From the NCBI RefSeq assembly GCF_014281055.1, contig NZ_JACRSE010000003.1:124001-188000 (forward strand): 64,000 bases of DNA. The letters are read 5' to 3'. Numbering within the stretch: position 1 is the first letter of the stretch; every line of letters begins with the position of its first letter. A model generated the notes under the pieces. It saw only the letters and a program-made list of their open reading frames with translations. It ran no database searches and was not told where the DNA came from. The translations under genes and the position numbers were made by a program. Below, piece by piece: positions 46,117-56,129 of the stretch. The DNA comes from Fluviispira vulneris (GTDB lineage Bacteria; Bdellovibrionota_B; Oligoflexia; Silvanigrellales; Silvanigrellaceae).

Positions 46117-47100
46117 ATGCTCAGAGTCGGAATTATTTCCAACCCTTTTGCAAAAATCAATAAACTCAACCCTGAGTACAACACTCATCTTTGGTATATC
46201 TTAGCTAATAATGGGCAACTTGAAGTTACCCGCTCTCTTGAACAGCTTAATCAAGTGTGCCAAGAATTTAGCGAAAGAAATATCAACTTAGTTGGAATTG
46301 TTGGTGGCGATGGAAGTATTAGTCTTGTACTTTCAGCAATATACAAAGCATATGGGGCAGAAAGACTTCCTAAAATTCTCCTTTTAAAAGGAGGAACGAT
46401 TAACTTCCTAGCTTCAAATTTAGGTATTAAAAACGAAGCAAGAACGTGCCTAGAAGACACAATACAGCTCATCAGCAAAAAACATACCATGAAAGAAGCT
46501 ATTCTCAGTACAATCCATGTCAATGGGCGACTTGGATTTATCTTTGCAAATGGAGTAGCTGCCTCATTTTTAGAAGAATTTTATAAGGATAAAACCAATT
46601 CCTTTGGTGCCGCACTTAAGGTTGCAGGATATATAGCTGATGGAATTTTTCAAGGAAAATTAAACGGAGAATTCCACAAAATTGTTAAACAACAGAAGAT
46701 GAAAATAGAGACTTATCCAACCCCTCTTTATAACGATATTTCCACAAATTCACAGATAAATAACAAATATAGCATGATTTTAGCCTCAACTGTTCCAAAA
46801 CTGCCTTTGACAACTCGCTTCTTTAAAAAAGTTGTTATGGGTGATAATTCAGCAGAAATGATTGCGATATCGGAAAAGGGTTCAAAGCTCTTAAAAGGTG
46901 CTATTAAAGCCCTATCTGGTGGCTGTATTTATAACTTACCAAATGTAAATTCTATAAAATTTCAAAAAGCAAATATCACTTGTGAAGAAAATACTTCATA
47001 TTCTCTTGATGGAGATCTTATTTCAAACCCTGATGGTAAAATCAGCATTGAAATGGGGCCAAATTTTGTGTTTTGCTCTCCTTACGATATAGCTAAATAA
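46117..47100 (+). CDS. Diacylglycerol/sphingosine kinase-like lipid kinase
   Basis: A 327-residue protein with the DAGK catalytic fold. It begins MLRVGIISNPFAKINKLNPE, has the nucleotide-binding VGIVGGDGSISLVLSAIYKA near residues 63-82, and KILLLKGGTINFLASNLGIK near 88-107, matching the GGT/N pattern. The C-terminal half ends with the ECDGE-like SYSLDGDLISNPDGKISIEM. Such enzymes phosphorylate diacylglycerol or related lipids; some bacterial homologues make lipid-linked regulatory products. AAGGA is about 8 bases before the ATG. It begins a rightward gene series with the GNAT and helicase genes. Confidence 0.82.
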   Translation: MLRVGIISNPFAKINKLNPEYNTHLWYILANNGQLEVTRSLEQLNQVCQEFSERNINLVGIVGGDGSISLVLSAIYKAYGAERLPKILLLKGGTINFLASNLGIKNEARTCLEDTIQLISKKHTMKEAILSTIHVNGRLGFIFANGVAASFLEEFYKDKTNSFGAALKVAGYIADGIFQGKLNGEFHKIVKQQKMKIETYPTPLYNDISTNSQINNKYSMILASTVPKLPLTTRFFKKVVMGDNSAEMIAISEKGSKLLKGAIKALSGGCIYNLPNVNSIKFQKANITCEENTSYSLDGDLISNPDGKISIEMGPNFVFCSPYDIAK

Positions 47101-47128
47101 ATATTATTTAGCTGCTAAAGGAAAATTT

Positions 47129-47896
47129 ATGAGTTCAAAAGAAAAACGAGAAAAAGATAAGGAAAGAGAAAAAGAAGATTTAAAAGAAGAAAAAAGATTT
47201 TTTGATGGAAAAAGAAGTTTTTCCATCCGAGAGCTTGAAATTCAAGACCTAGCAGAGGTTTATAATCTAGGTGAAACCTGCTTTCGTGCAGACCTATGGC
47301 CCATGCTTTACAGAGGCTGGGATGAATATGAAGTCACAACAATGTTCAATACAGATGGCGATTATTGCCTTGTTGCAGAAAATGATGAATTCGAGAAAGG
47401 AATCGATCCAGATGACGAACGCATTGTCGGTTTTGTTCTCGGCACAGTCATGTCTAAACCTGGAACAGCTTGGAGTTATGGGTATATCGTTTGGCTCTGC
47501 GCACATCCAAATTGGCAAAGAGAAGGGGTTGCAAGCAAGTTAATCGACAAAGTTGTAGAAGCCTTCGTTGAAAATGAAGGGGTTCGTATCATTATGGCTG
47601 ATACGGATCCGAGCAATGAAAGAGCAGTTAAATTCTTTAAGAAAAAAGGGTTTGATCAAGAAAGACAGCATGTTTTTCTCACATCAAATATTGAAAATAA
47701 TCCACTCTATTCAAACCTTTTGCACAAATCACGCGCACAGGCATTAGAGGAACAATATTTAAAGAAAATAAGAAGACTTGCAGTAGGCTCTTCTGGTCTT
47801 GCTGCAGTGAAAAATCAAAAAAGAAAAAACGTCAATAGCAAGAAAAATGCACAAACTGCGAAACAAAAAAAATCAAAGAAAAAGAAAAAAAAGTAA
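47129..47896 (+). CDS. GNAT acetyltransferase with highly charged terminal tails
   Basis: A 255-residue RimI-like N-acetyltransferase. The core (about residues 30-190) has SIRELEIQDLAEVYNLGETC, the acetyl-CoA loop HPNWQREGVASKLIDKVVEA and ADTDPSNERAVKFFKKKGFD. The core is flanked by a Lys/Glu-rich head (KEKREKDKEREKEDLKEEKR) and a Lys-rich tail of about 45 residues ending in KQKKSKKKKKK. The tails are unusual for this family and suggest binding to nucleic acid or the ribosome, as for histone-like or ribosomal partners. The substrate is not known. AAGGA precedes the ATG. Confidence 0.83.
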   Translation: MSSKEKREKDKEREKEDLKEEKRFFDGKRSFSIRELEIQDLAEVYNLGETCFRADLWPMLYRGWDEYEVTTMFNTDGDYCLVAENDEFEKGIDPDDERIVGFVLGTVMSKPGTAWSYGYIVWLCAHPNWQREGVASKLIDKVVEAFVENEGVRIIMADTDPSNERAVKFFKKKGFDQERQHVFLTSNIENNPLYSNLLHKSRAQALEEQYLKKIRRLAVGSSGLAAVKNQKRKNVNSKKNAQTAKQKKSKKKKKK

Positions 47897-47936
47897 ATAA
47901 GATTCTTTGTTAATCGCTCTAAAGGACAGATTTATA

Positions 47937-50288
47937 ATGTTTAATGAAATAGAAGCTCTTGATCTTTCAAACCTAAATCCTGCGCAAATATTAGCCTGTA
48001 CACATAAAGATGGCCCCGCAGTTGTTTATGCAGGGGCGGGAAGCGGAAAAACTAAAGTCATTTGCTCAAGAATTGCTTGGCTTATTACCCACGAACATGT
48101 CCCTGCAAGCGCGATATTAGCAGTTACATTTACAAACAAAGCCGCCAAAGAAATGAAAGAAAGAGTCGAGCAATATATTGGCTCTAAACGTTCTAAATAT
48201 GTCATTGTTTCTACATTTCATGCTTTCTGTGCAAGGTTTCTCCGTATTTATGCTGAGGAAGCAGGTTATAATTCTGCCTTTTCAATATATGATGACGATG
48301 ATCAGAAGAGTTTATTAAAAGATATCTTAAAAAAATTAAATATCTCTGATAAAATTTTATCGGTAAATACAGTTAAATCTAAAATTGATAAAATAAAAAA
48401 TCAAGGATTGACTCCAGAAGAGTATCTACATGAATTAAAGCACAATCCTGAAATAAGTTTTCAAGAACAGAGGCAACAATTTAGAAACTTTGGCGAACAA
48501 TACGATCCGGAAATTATCCAAAAAATTTATAATTTATACCAAAGCACATTGAAAAAACAAAATGCAATGGATTTTAATGATCTCCTGCTGGTCATGTTTA
48601 AAACCCTAGAAAACAAACCTCATGTGCTCGAATCTTTGCAAAATAGATTCCGCTATTTTCTTATTGACGAATTTCAAGATACCAACCCAATTCAATTTAA
48701 ACTCATCCATTTATTAAGCTCTAAAAGTCAAAATTTATTTATTGTTGGGGATGATGATCAAAGCATTTATTCATGGCGCGGCGCTGAACCTTCTTTTATT
48801 ATAAATTTTCATCATTTATATAAGAATGCAAAAGTATTTAAACTTGAAGAAAACTATAGAAGTACAAAAAATATTATTCAAGCAGCCACAGAAATTATTA
48901 AGAATAATAAAAAAAGAGCAGACAAGACACTTTTCACCAATAACGAATCTGGCACAAAAATTAAAATTAAATCCTGCGAAGATCCCTATATAGAATCTAA
49001 GTTTATCGCCAATGAAATATACGCAGATTTACAAGCAAATGGTAAATTTTCTGATTTTTGTATTTTATATCGTACAAATGCACAGAGCCGTTCACTTGAA
49101 GATGAGTTAAGAAGACGAATGATGCCATATATCATATATGGATCGGTTCGTTTTTATGAGAGAGCTGAAATAAAAATACTACTTGCTTATATTAAATTAA
49201 TTATAAACCCAACCGACGAAGCTGCATTTCAAAAAATAATCAACACTCCGCGTCGAGGTTTTGGCGATAAAGCACTCGCAAAACTAAAAGAATTATCCAG
49301 TTCCCGTAATGAAAGTTTATTAAATACGATTACTGAAATTGTCTATGGTGGATTAGAAAATGATGTATCTCGATCAATCGCAGCAGTAAAAGATTTCGTT
49401 ATGTGTTTTCAAAAATGGAAGAGCAATTTAGAATATCACAACAAACCATCAGTTTCTTTAGCTGAGATAATTTCAGATATCAATTTCGAAGAATATTTGA
49501 GAAATTCATATCCTGAAGATTTCGACGAAAGATGGTTGAACGTAATTGAATTAAAAAATGCGATTATAGAATTTGAAAATATTAATTTAGAAGAAGATTT
49601 AGGACAACAACAAAAACAGCTTTCTGGACTAGAAAAACTCTCTCGCTTTTTAGAACAAGCGATGCTCACCGTAGAGCCGACTGTGGTCAATGTGCAACAA
49701 GGAAATGCGAACGCAATCACTTTGATGACTATTCATTCAGCAAAAGGGCTTGAATTCCCAAAAGTATTTATTGCTGGCCTTGAAGAAGGTGTTCTTCCAC
49801 ATCAAAACTCGATCGATTCTCCGGAAGCTATCGAAGAGGAACGAAGACTTATGTATGTGGCTGTTACCCGTGCAAAAAGCAAATTAACCCTGACAAATTG
49901 CAAACGTAATAGATATAAAGATTTTATTCCTGCTCAGGAAAGTCGTTTCATATCTGAAATTTCATTTGAAATAACTGAATGGGTTGACGCTGCTAAAAAA
50001 ACATTTACAAGAGAATTTGGTAAAATAACTTCAACCCCTAAATTTGAAGACAAACCAAGAATTTTTAAAGGAGATGATCTTTTAAATAAAGAAAATATAA
50101 ATTTAAAAAATGAATCCAATCAAGATTTAGTTTGGAGAAAAGGCCAAAAAGTTACACATAAAGTATTTGGTGATGGTGTGATAAGAGATATAGAAAAAAG
50201 CACATCAGGATATCGACTCAGAATTAAATTTGATAAAAATTCTGTTGGAGAAAAGACTCTTATACATACTTACGTCACTCCCATTTAA
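47937..50288 (+). CDS. pcrA: UvrD/PcrA-type DNA helicase
   Basis: A 783-residue superfamily 1A 3'-5' helicase that acts in nucleotide excision repair, replication restart and RecA removal. Motif I is VYAGAGSGKTKVICSRIAWL (about residues 30-50), motif II FLIDEFQDTNPIQFKL, motif III VGDDDQSIYSWRGAEPSFII, then YRTNAQSRSLEDELRR, TLMTIHSAKGLEFPKVFIAG and EERRLMYVAVTRAKSKLTL. The C-terminal Tudor-like KVTHKVFGDGVIRDIEKSTS is diagnostic of PcrA/UvrD. I chose the ATG at 47937 (AAAGGA upstream) over an unlikely TTG at 47907. Confidence 0.95.
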   Translation: MFNEIEALDLSNLNPAQILACTHKDGPAVVYAGAGSGKTKVICSRIAWLITHEHVPASAILAVTFTNKAAKEMKERVEQYIGSKRSKYVIVSTFHAFCARFLRIYAEEAGYNSAFSIYDDDDQKSLLKDILKKLNISDKILSVNTVKSKIDKIKNQGLTPEEYLHELKHNPEISFQEQRQQFRNFGEQYDPEIIQKIYNLYQSTLKKQNAMDFNDLLLVMFKTLENKPHVLESLQNRFRYFLIDEFQDTNPIQFKLIHLLSSKSQNLFIVGDDDQSIYSWRGAEPSFIINFHHLYKNAKVFKLEENYRSTKNIIQAATEIIKNNKKRADKTLFTNNESGTKIKIKSCEDPYIESKFIANEIYADLQANGKFSDFCILYRTNAQSRSLEDELRRRMMPYIIYGSVRFYERAEIKILLAYIKLIINPTDEAAFQKIINTPRRGFGDKALAKLKELSSSRNESLLNTITEIVYGGLENDVSRSIAAVKDFVMCFQKWKSNLEYHNKPSVSLAEIISDINFEEYLRNSYPEDFDERWLNVIELKNAIIEFENINLEEDLGQQQKQLSGLEKLSRFLEQAMLTVEPTVVNVQQGNANAITLMTIHSAKGLEFPKVFIAGLEEGVLPHQNSIDSPEAIEEERRLMYVAVTRAKSKLTLTNCKRNRYKDFIPAQESRFISEISFEITEWVDAAKKTFTREFGKITSTPKFEDKPRIFKGDDLLNKENINLKNESNQDLVWRKGQKVTHKVFGDGVIRDIEKSTSGYRLRIKFDKNSVGEKTLIHTYVTPI

Positions 50289-50307
50289 TTTATAAAAGGT
50301 AAATAGA

Positions 50308-50976
50308 ATGAGAAAAGAAATAAAAGTTTCCCCATCAATTGCAGCAGGAAATCTATTAAAACTTGAAGATGAAGTTCGCAAATTAGAATTGAGCGGGGCT
50401 GACAGCATTCACTTTGATGTTATGGATGGTCACTTTGTTCCACTTCTAACTATTGGTATACCATTTATAGAACAAATGCGAAAAATTACTAAAATGCATT
50501 TGGATGTCCATATTATGGTAACAAACCCCGATACTACATTTGAAAATTATTTATCTGCTGGAGCTGACACTCTTTCTTTTCATATAGAAACAGCAATACA
50601 TCCACACAGAATTTGTAGTAAAATTAAAGAAACAGGAAAACGCGCTGGCATTGTCTTAAATCCATCTACCCATTGGAAAGACATTGAATATTTATTACCT
50701 ATTCTTGATCAAGTCACACTTATGACAGTAAATCCAGGATTCTCAAGGCAAGCACACCTTCCTCTCGTTCATAAAAAAATATCAGAATTATCTCAATTCC
50801 GCAGCGATAATAATCTAAAATTCGATATCATGGTTGATGGAGGAGTAAATCACGAAAATGCAAATACTCTAAATAAACTTGGAGTCGATATTGTTGTAGC
50901 AGGCGGTGCTGTTTTTAATTTTGAAAACTATAAAGAAGCAATTGCAAAAATAAAAAGCGCTTCCATAACAAACTAA
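50308..50976 (+). CDS. rpe: Ribulose-phosphate 3-epimerase
   Basis: A 222-residue TIM-barrel epimerase interconverting ribulose-5-phosphate and xylulose-5-phosphate in the pentose phosphate pathway. Signatures are VSPSIAAGNLLKLEDEVRKL, IHFDVMDGHFVPLLTIGIPF (metal His and Asp), LDVHIMVTNPDTTFENYLSA, TLMTVNPGFSRQAHLPLV and FDIMVDGGVNHENANTLNKL. All active-site segments are present, and the length is typical. It follows pcrA by 20 bases, with AAGG upstream of the ATG. Confidence 0.96.
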   Translation: MRKEIKVSPSIAAGNLLKLEDEVRKLELSGADSIHFDVMDGHFVPLLTIGIPFIEQMRKITKMHLDVHIMVTNPDTTFENYLSAGADTLSFHIETAIHPHRICSKIKETGKRAGIVLNPSTHWKDIEYLLPILDQVTLMTVNPGFSRQAHLPLVHKKISELSQFRSDNNLKFDIMVDGGVNHENANTLNKLGVDIVVAGGAVFNFENYKEAIAKIKSASITN

Positions 50977-51021
50977 ACTAGAATAAAGAATTATAATTTT
51001 CTTTGTTTTACTTAATTATTA

Positions 51022-52044
51022 ATGAAAAGAATTATTGATATGACACCTTCTTTTTTTCAGCCAATTGCAGAGGATTTAGCAAATCTCGAAACAAAACTGG
51101 TCGACTATTTACTCACTCCAAATAAACCTACGAATCAAGTTTTAGAACATATATTTTCATCAGGCGGGAAAAGAATTCGTCCCGCTCTTTTCCTCTTAAG
51201 TAGCAAGCTCATTAATTATAATGGTAATCATAAATTCCCAATTGCATCTGTATGTGAATACATCCACACAGCAAGTTTATTGCACGATGATGTTATCGAC
51301 AACTCGACTCTACGCAGAAACAAACCGACTGTGAACTCTATCTGGGGTGATGAAACAGCAGTATTAACAGGCGATCTCATTTATTCCGCAGCATGTCGTC
51401 TCATGGTTAAAACCAAAAGTCTTGAATTGATCGATGATTTTGCAGAGTGCATACGCTTCATGAGTGAGAGTGAATTGTTTCAACTCGAGCTTTTATGGAA
51501 AATTGATACAAACTATCAACAATATTACAGAGTTGTTGAAGGAAAAACAGCCTTTTTGTTTCAATGTAGCGCAAAAACTCCTTGTTATTTAGCTCAATCA
51601 GATAGTATAACAACTCACCTTTTGGGCGAATATGGTAAACATATTGGTTTTGCATTTCAAATTTTTGATGATTATTTAGATTATGCGGGAGAAATAGCTC
51701 AAGTTGGAAAGCCTATAGCCGCAGACTTATTAGAAGGAAAAATCACACTTCCATTAATCTTTGCATTAAATTCTAATAATAAAAATACGCAAATTTTAAA
51801 GAATTTAGTGCATAAGATTATTGAAAATAATTTTGCCACAGTGGAAGAACAAAAAGAATTGATAACACTTGTTAAAGAAACAGATGGATTGAAGAAGGCA
51901 TTACAAGAAGCAGAAATGCACGCACAAAATGCAAGAAATTGTCTTTCTGAATTTATGCAAAACAATGATCTCAATTTAGAACAAAAAAATGCATTAAAAG
52001 CTTTGAATGAAATCACTTTTTTTGTCTTGAATAGAAAGAATTAA
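51022..52044 (+). CDS. Polyprenyl diphosphate synthase (trans-prenyltransferase)
   Basis: A 340-residue all-helical isoprenoid synthase. The first Asp-rich motif is ASLLHDDVIDNSTLRRNKPT (about residues 91-110), the second FAFQIFDDYLDYAGEIAQVG (about 211-230), and the isopentenyl-diphosphate site GGKRIRPALFLLSS occurs near 50. It is closest in look to octaprenyl/heptaprenyl synthases that make quinone side chains; chain length cannot be read by eye. The start lacks a good ribosome binding site; a later ATG at 51040 is possible. Six bases separate its stop from the M16 peptidase gene. Confidence 0.9.
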   Translation: MKRIIDMTPSFFQPIAEDLANLETKLVDYLLTPNKPTNQVLEHIFSSGGKRIRPALFLLSSKLINYNGNHKFPIASVCEYIHTASLLHDDVIDNSTLRRNKPTVNSIWGDETAVLTGDLIYSAACRLMVKTKSLELIDDFAECIRFMSESELFQLELLWKIDTNYQQYYRVVEGKTAFLFQCSAKTPCYLAQSDSITTHLLGEYGKHIGFAFQIFDDYLDYAGEIAQVGKPIAADLLEGKITLPLIFALNSNNKNTQILKNLVHKIIENNFATVEEQKELITLVKETDGLKKALQEAEMHAQNARNCLSEFMQNNDLNLEQKNALKALNEITFFVLNRKN

Positions 52045-52050
52045 AAACAG

Positions 52051-53406
52051 ATGAAGTCACTAACATTAAATAAATATACGCTAAGCAATGGTGTACCCGT
52101 ATTTTATTGTCACACACCTGAGACAGTTTGTTTTGAACTCTCTATCCATATAAATACAGGAGCTAGAGACGAAACAGAAAAAAATAATGGAGTCTCACAT
52201 TTTTTAGAACACATGATGTTTCGTGGCTCAAAATCATATCCAAATTCAATTCAACTCTCAAAAGCGATGGAATCATTTGGCGGTGAAACCAATGCCATGA
52301 CTGGTATTGAAAATACAACTTATTGGTTAAAAGGGGATGCAGAAAAAACCCTAGAAGCCATTGATTGCTTTGCTGACTTCTTTTTAAGACCAAATTATGC
52401 TGATTTAGAAATAGAACGATCCGTCATTCTACAAGAAATGGCCTCAGATTTTAATGAAGCAGGTGACAGTATTGATACAGAATCACTCGCTATGGCAACT
52501 TTATTTTCCAATCATCCCCTTGGGAATCCTATAATTGGAAAAGAAGAAATAGTTAAACAAATATCACAATCAGATTTATCAGAAAAAAGACGTGATTATT
52601 ATACACCGAACCGTTGTGCTATAACTATTCATACTTCAATTGATGAGAAAGATGTAATTGCCCAACTTGAAAAATCATTTGGCAATGAATGGGCTCATAT
52701 TCAAGGTTCTGCGCCAAATAGAATTTTAGCTGATAATTATATTCCTCAATTAAATTCACTTAGAAAACCTCAACATGCACTTTGTTTACAAAATAATCCC
52801 GATAATCAATTTGCAGTAAAACTCATTTTTCCAACTGTCGGAGGTCTCTCAAATGAAGTTGTATATATAACTTTTTTACAGAGAATTCTTGATGATGGTA
52901 TATGTACACGACTTCCTGCAAATATTCGCGAAAAGCATGGACTTGTATATGATATCAGTTGTGATACGCAATTTTTTAATGAAATAGGAACTTTTAGTAT
53001 AGATGCAACCGTTTCAGAAGATCTTTTACCAAATCTACTTGAAAAATTGGCTCAGGAACTTAGAAACGTTATTTCTGAAAAGCCGCTTCAAGAAGAATTA
53101 GATCACATTCGTTTTCGCTATATTTTTGATTTAAAACAAATTAAAGAAACTCCATCTCGACTTTTAAATAGAGAAGTTTCAGCGTATTTTATGGATCAAA
53201 AACTTACTTTAGATGATGAAATAAATATCGTAAAATCTATAACTACAGATCAAATTTTAAAAACAGCTCAGAAAATATTTGGTTCAGCAAGAAGAGGATT
53301 TGTTTTAATTGGTCCTAAAGCACGTAAAAAAAGAGAGCTAGTTGAAAAATTATTGTCTATATTTGATGGCATTGGAGATTTAAATGAAAAAGGTTCCACT
53401 AACTGA
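52051..53406 (+). CDS. M16-family zinc metallopeptidase
   Basis: A 451-residue pitrilysin-type protease of the processing-peptidase subfamily. The inverted zinc motif HxxEH is in VSHFLEHMMFRGSKSYPNSI (about residues 48-67), with the downstream zinc glutamate in ERSVILQEMASDFNEAGDSI. The C-terminal half-clamshell contains NIREKHGLVYDISCDTQFFN. No signal peptide is seen. Members cleave short peptides or misfolded presequence-like segments. The last 23 bases overlap the following 2OG-Fe oxygenase gene, so the two are translationally coupled. Confidence 0.92.
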   Translation: MKSLTLNKYTLSNGVPVFYCHTPETVCFELSIHINTGARDETEKNNGVSHFLEHMMFRGSKSYPNSIQLSKAMESFGGETNAMTGIENTTYWLKGDAEKTLEAIDCFADFFLRPNYADLEIERSVILQEMASDFNEAGDSIDTESLAMATLFSNHPLGNPIIGKEEIVKQISQSDLSEKRRDYYTPNRCAITIHTSIDEKDVIAQLEKSFGNEWAHIQGSAPNRILADNYIPQLNSLRKPQHALCLQNNPDNQFAVKLIFPTVGGLSNEVVYITFLQRILDDGICTRLPANIREKHGLVYDISCDTQFFNEIGTFSIDATVSEDLLPNLLEKLAQELRNVISEKPLQEELDHIRFRYIFDLKQIKETPSRLLNREVSAYFMDQKLTLDDEINIVKSITTDQILKTAQKIFGSARRGFVLIGPKARKKRELVEKLLSIFDGIGDLNEKGSTN

Positions 53407-54340
53407 TGTGCGTCTATATACTCAAGGATCCAATAATGATAAAGAAGAATTTATCCAAAAATTTGGGCGCGCAATACAAGAGTTTGGTTTTGTAATTATC
53501 GAAGGACATAATATATCTGAAGATGTTATAAATAATACTTATTCAGCAGTAGAGCAATTATTTGCTCTACCAATTGAAACTAAATTAAAATACGTTGATA
53601 ACTCAATTATTGGACAAAGAGGTTACGTAAATTTTGGTATTGAACGTGCAAAAAATAATACAATAGGTGATTTAAAAGAATTTTGGCATATAGGCAGAGA
53701 GCATTTTTTAAATTCAAAATTAAAAAGTGAGTATACAAAAAATATATGGCCGGACAATGACGTACCTAATTTTAAGCAATTTACACTTGATCTCTATTGT
53801 AAATTAGATCAATTGTCTCAAGTTTTATTATCTGCACTTTCAGAATATTTAAATTTACCAAAATATACTTTGCCTCAAATGGCTATAGATGGTAATTCGA
53901 TTTTAAGAGCTTTGCATTATCCACCTCTAAACAAAGAACAGTTTCATTCTGGGGCAATTCGCGCTGCAGCTCACGAAGATATTAATTTATTAACTATTCT
54001 CTGTGAAACAAAAGAAAGTGGTCTCGAAATTCTAACTAGAAATGGGAAATGGCTGCAAATAGAAAGTCATCCTGGTCAAATGATTGTAGATTCAGGTGAT
54101 ATGTTATCAAGAGTAACAAATAATATTATACCTTCTACAACTCATAGAGTAGTTAATCCTTTAAATTCAAGAAATACTTCAAGATATTCTTTACCGTTTT
54201 TTGTTCATGCATATGAAAAATGTGAATTAAATGTTTTGGAAAACTGTAAGTCTCCATCAAAACCAATATTATATCCTCCTATCATTGCAAACGAATTTTT
54301 GCTACAAAGATTAAGGGAAAATGGACTTGTAAAAACGTAA
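53384..54340 (+). CDS. Isopenicillin-N-synthase-like 2-oxoglutarate/Fe(II) oxygenase
   Basis: A 318-residue mononuclear iron oxygenase. The metal triad is visible as His and Asp in [20 protein letters not shown] (HxD) and the distal His in [19 protein letters not shown], where RxS binds the 2-oxoglutarate carboxylate. The N-terminal [20 protein letters not shown] is the conserved DIOX_N part. It lies inside the M16 coding end with GGAG 6 bases before the ATG. Substrates range from amino acids to ethylene precursors and plant-type metabolites; none can be named here. Confidence 0.87.
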   Translation: MKKVPLTDVRLYTQGSNNDKEEFIQKFGRAIQEFGFVIIEGHNISEDVINNTYSAVEQLFALPIETKLKYVDNSIIGQRGYVNFGIERAKNNTIGDLKEFWHIGREHFLNSKLKSEYTKNIWPDNDVPNFKQFTLDLYCKLDQLSQVLLSALSEYLNLPKYTLPQMAIDGNSILRALHYPPLNKEQFHSGAIRAAAHEDINLLTILCETKESGLEILTRNGKWLQIESHPGQMIVDSGDMLSRVTNNIIPSTTHRVVNPLNSRNTSRYSLPFFVHAYEKCELNVLENCKSPSKPILYPPIIANEFLLQRLRENGLVKT

Positions 54341-54365
54341 CAGATTCATATATGGAGACACAACC

Positions 54366-55334
54366 GTGGCTGAAGAAGTTATATTGAAGGTTGAAAATTT
54401 AATTACAAACTTTAACGTCTCAGGAAAAAATATCACAGCTGTTGACGATTGTTCCTTTCAAGTTAATAAAGGAAAAACTTTAGGAATTGTTGGAGAATCT
54501 GGCTGCGGCAAAAGCGTAACAAGTCTTTCAATTATGCGCTTAATTCCATCACCTCCAGGAAATATTTCATCAGGAAAAATTTTTTTTGAAAAAAAGAATC
54601 TTTTACAACTAAGCGAAAAGGAAATGCGATCTATTCGTGGAAATCGCATCTCGATGATTTTCCAAGAACCAATGACAAGTTTAAATCCTGTCTACACTAT
54701 AGGCTATCAAATAGCAGAAGTTTTTATATTACATAAAGGTGCGAGTCATAAAGAAGCAAGAGATCTATCAATAGAAATGCTAAAACAAGTGCGCATACCT
54801 TCTCCAGAAAAAAGATTTAATGAATATCCTCATCAATTGTCTGGTGGTATGCGGCAAAGAATTATGATTGCAATTGCTCTCGCTTGTAAACCAGCTCTTT
54901 TAATTGCAGATGAGCCAACAACTGCGTTGGATGTAACTATTCAAGCACAAATTCTTGCTTTAATGAATAATTTGCAAAAAGAAAACGGAATGTCAACTAT
55001 CTTAATCACGCATGATTTAGGAGTTGTTGCTGAAACATGTGATGATGTTGTTGTTATGTATGCAGGAAAAGTCGTTGAAAAATCAAGTGCAAAAGAATTA
55101 TTTACCAATCCCAAACATCCTTATACAATTGGATTGCTTAACTCAATACCAAAACTAGGTGAAAAAAAGCATAGATTAAATACAATTCCCGGAATTGTTC
55201 CCTCTCTGGCTAATTTACCCAAAGGGTGTCGTTTTCAAGATAGATGTTCTTTAGCATCAAAAGAATGTAAAGAAACCGAACCTGAGCTAAAATTAATCAA
55301 TCCTAATAAATATGCAGCATGCTTTAAAATATAA
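54366..55334 (+). CDS. oppD: Dipeptide/oligopeptide ABC transporter ATP-binding protein
   Basis: A 322-residue OppD/DppD ATPase. Walker A is [18 protein letters not shown], the Q-loop is [20 protein letters not shown], the signature is [16 protein letters not shown], and Walker B is [20 protein letters not shown]. The C-terminal oligopeptide extension has [15 protein letters not shown], the Cys-rich element of this family. The GTG start has GGAG 8 bases upstream. No permease or binding-protein genes are adjacent, so the membrane parts must be elsewhere. A nitroreductase gene separates it from oppF. Confidence 0.93.
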   Translation: MAEEVILKVENLITNFNVSGKNITAVDDCSFQVNKGKTLGIVGESGCGKSVTSLSIMRLIPSPPGNISSGKIFFEKKNLLQLSEKEMRSIRGNRISMIFQEPMTSLNPVYTIGYQIAEVFILHKGASHKEARDLSIEMLKQVRIPSPEKRFNEYPHQLSGGMRQRIMIAIALACKPALLIADEPTTALDVTIQAQILALMNNLQKENGMSTILITHDLGVVAETCDDVVVMYAGKVVEKSSAKELFTNPKHPYTIGLLNSIPKLGEKKHRLNTIPGIVPSLANLPKGCRFQDRCSLASKECKETEPELKLINPNKYAACFKI

Positions 55335-55352
55335 AAATATAAGGATCATGAA

Positions 55353-56123
55353 ATGGCTGAAACTATTTTCAACTCTGTTCCTAAACACAATTACAGTGAA
55401 CAAGAACCAGAAATTAATCCAGAAGAATTCCGCAAAGTCATACATTCCAGACGAAGTGTTCGCATGTTTAATGGAACTCCCATACCCGAAGATATTATGA
55501 ATGAGTGTTTAGATTTAGCTCTACTTGCTCCTAATTCATCAAATTTGCAACCTTGGGAGTTTTATTGGGTAAAATCACCAGATAAAAAGAGTGAATTGGT
55601 AAAAGCATGTCTTTCTCAACCAGCTGCTAGCACTGCAGCAGAACTTATAGTTTGTGTAGCACGATCAAAAACTTGGAAACAAAATGCAAATAAAATGCTA
55701 GATGTTTTTGCCAAAAGTAATGCTAATATACCTAACAGTGTTAAAGATTATTATAAAAAAATTGTTCCACTTGCTTACACACAAGGATATTTCAGTGTTA
55801 TCGGCTTAATTAAACGTCTTGTTTTATTTGTACGTGGTTTAAAAGAACCGACACCAAGAAATCCTGTGAGTAATAGTGATATGATACTCTGGGCTACAAA
55901 ATCCTGTGCTCTCGCAGCTGAAAATCTTATGCTAGCATTGAGAGCATTCTCATATGATTCTTGCCCAATGGAAGGATTTGATGCCTATAGAGTTGAAAAA
56001 ATATTAGATCTTCCTTCTGATGCACATGTAGTCATGGTTATAGGAGCAGGAAAAAGATCTCCGAATGGAATTTATGGTCCTCGTATCCGTTTTGAAAGAA
56101 ATTTATTTATTAAAGAGGTTTAA
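55353..56123 (+). CDS. Nitroreductase-family FMN oxidoreductase
   Basis: A 256-residue NfsA/NfnB-fold flavoprotein. The conserved entry HSRRSVRMFNGTPIPEDIMN and LALLAPNSSNLQPWEFYWVK bind FMN, and MILWATKSCALAAENLMLAL plus GAGKRSPNGIYGPR complete the family pattern. Such enzymes reduce nitroaromatics, quinones or thiazoline/oxazoline rings using NAD(P)H. It is wedged between oppD and oppF with gaps of 18 and 6 bases, which is unusual and suggests co-regulation with peptide uptake. AGGA is 7 bases from the ATG. Confidence 0.9.
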   Translation: MAETIFNSVPKHNYSEQEPEINPEEFRKVIHSRRSVRMFNGTPIPEDIMNECLDLALLAPNSSNLQPWEFYWVKSPDKKSELVKACLSQPAASTAAELIVCVARSKTWKQNANKMLDVFAKSNANIPNSVKDYYKKIVPLAYTQGYFSVIGLIKRLVLFVRGLKEPTPRNPVSNSDMILWATKSCALAAENLMLALRAFSYDSCPMEGFDAYRVEKILDLPSDAHVVMVIGAGKRSPNGIYGPRIRFERNLFIKEV

Positions 56124-56129
56124 AAATCA

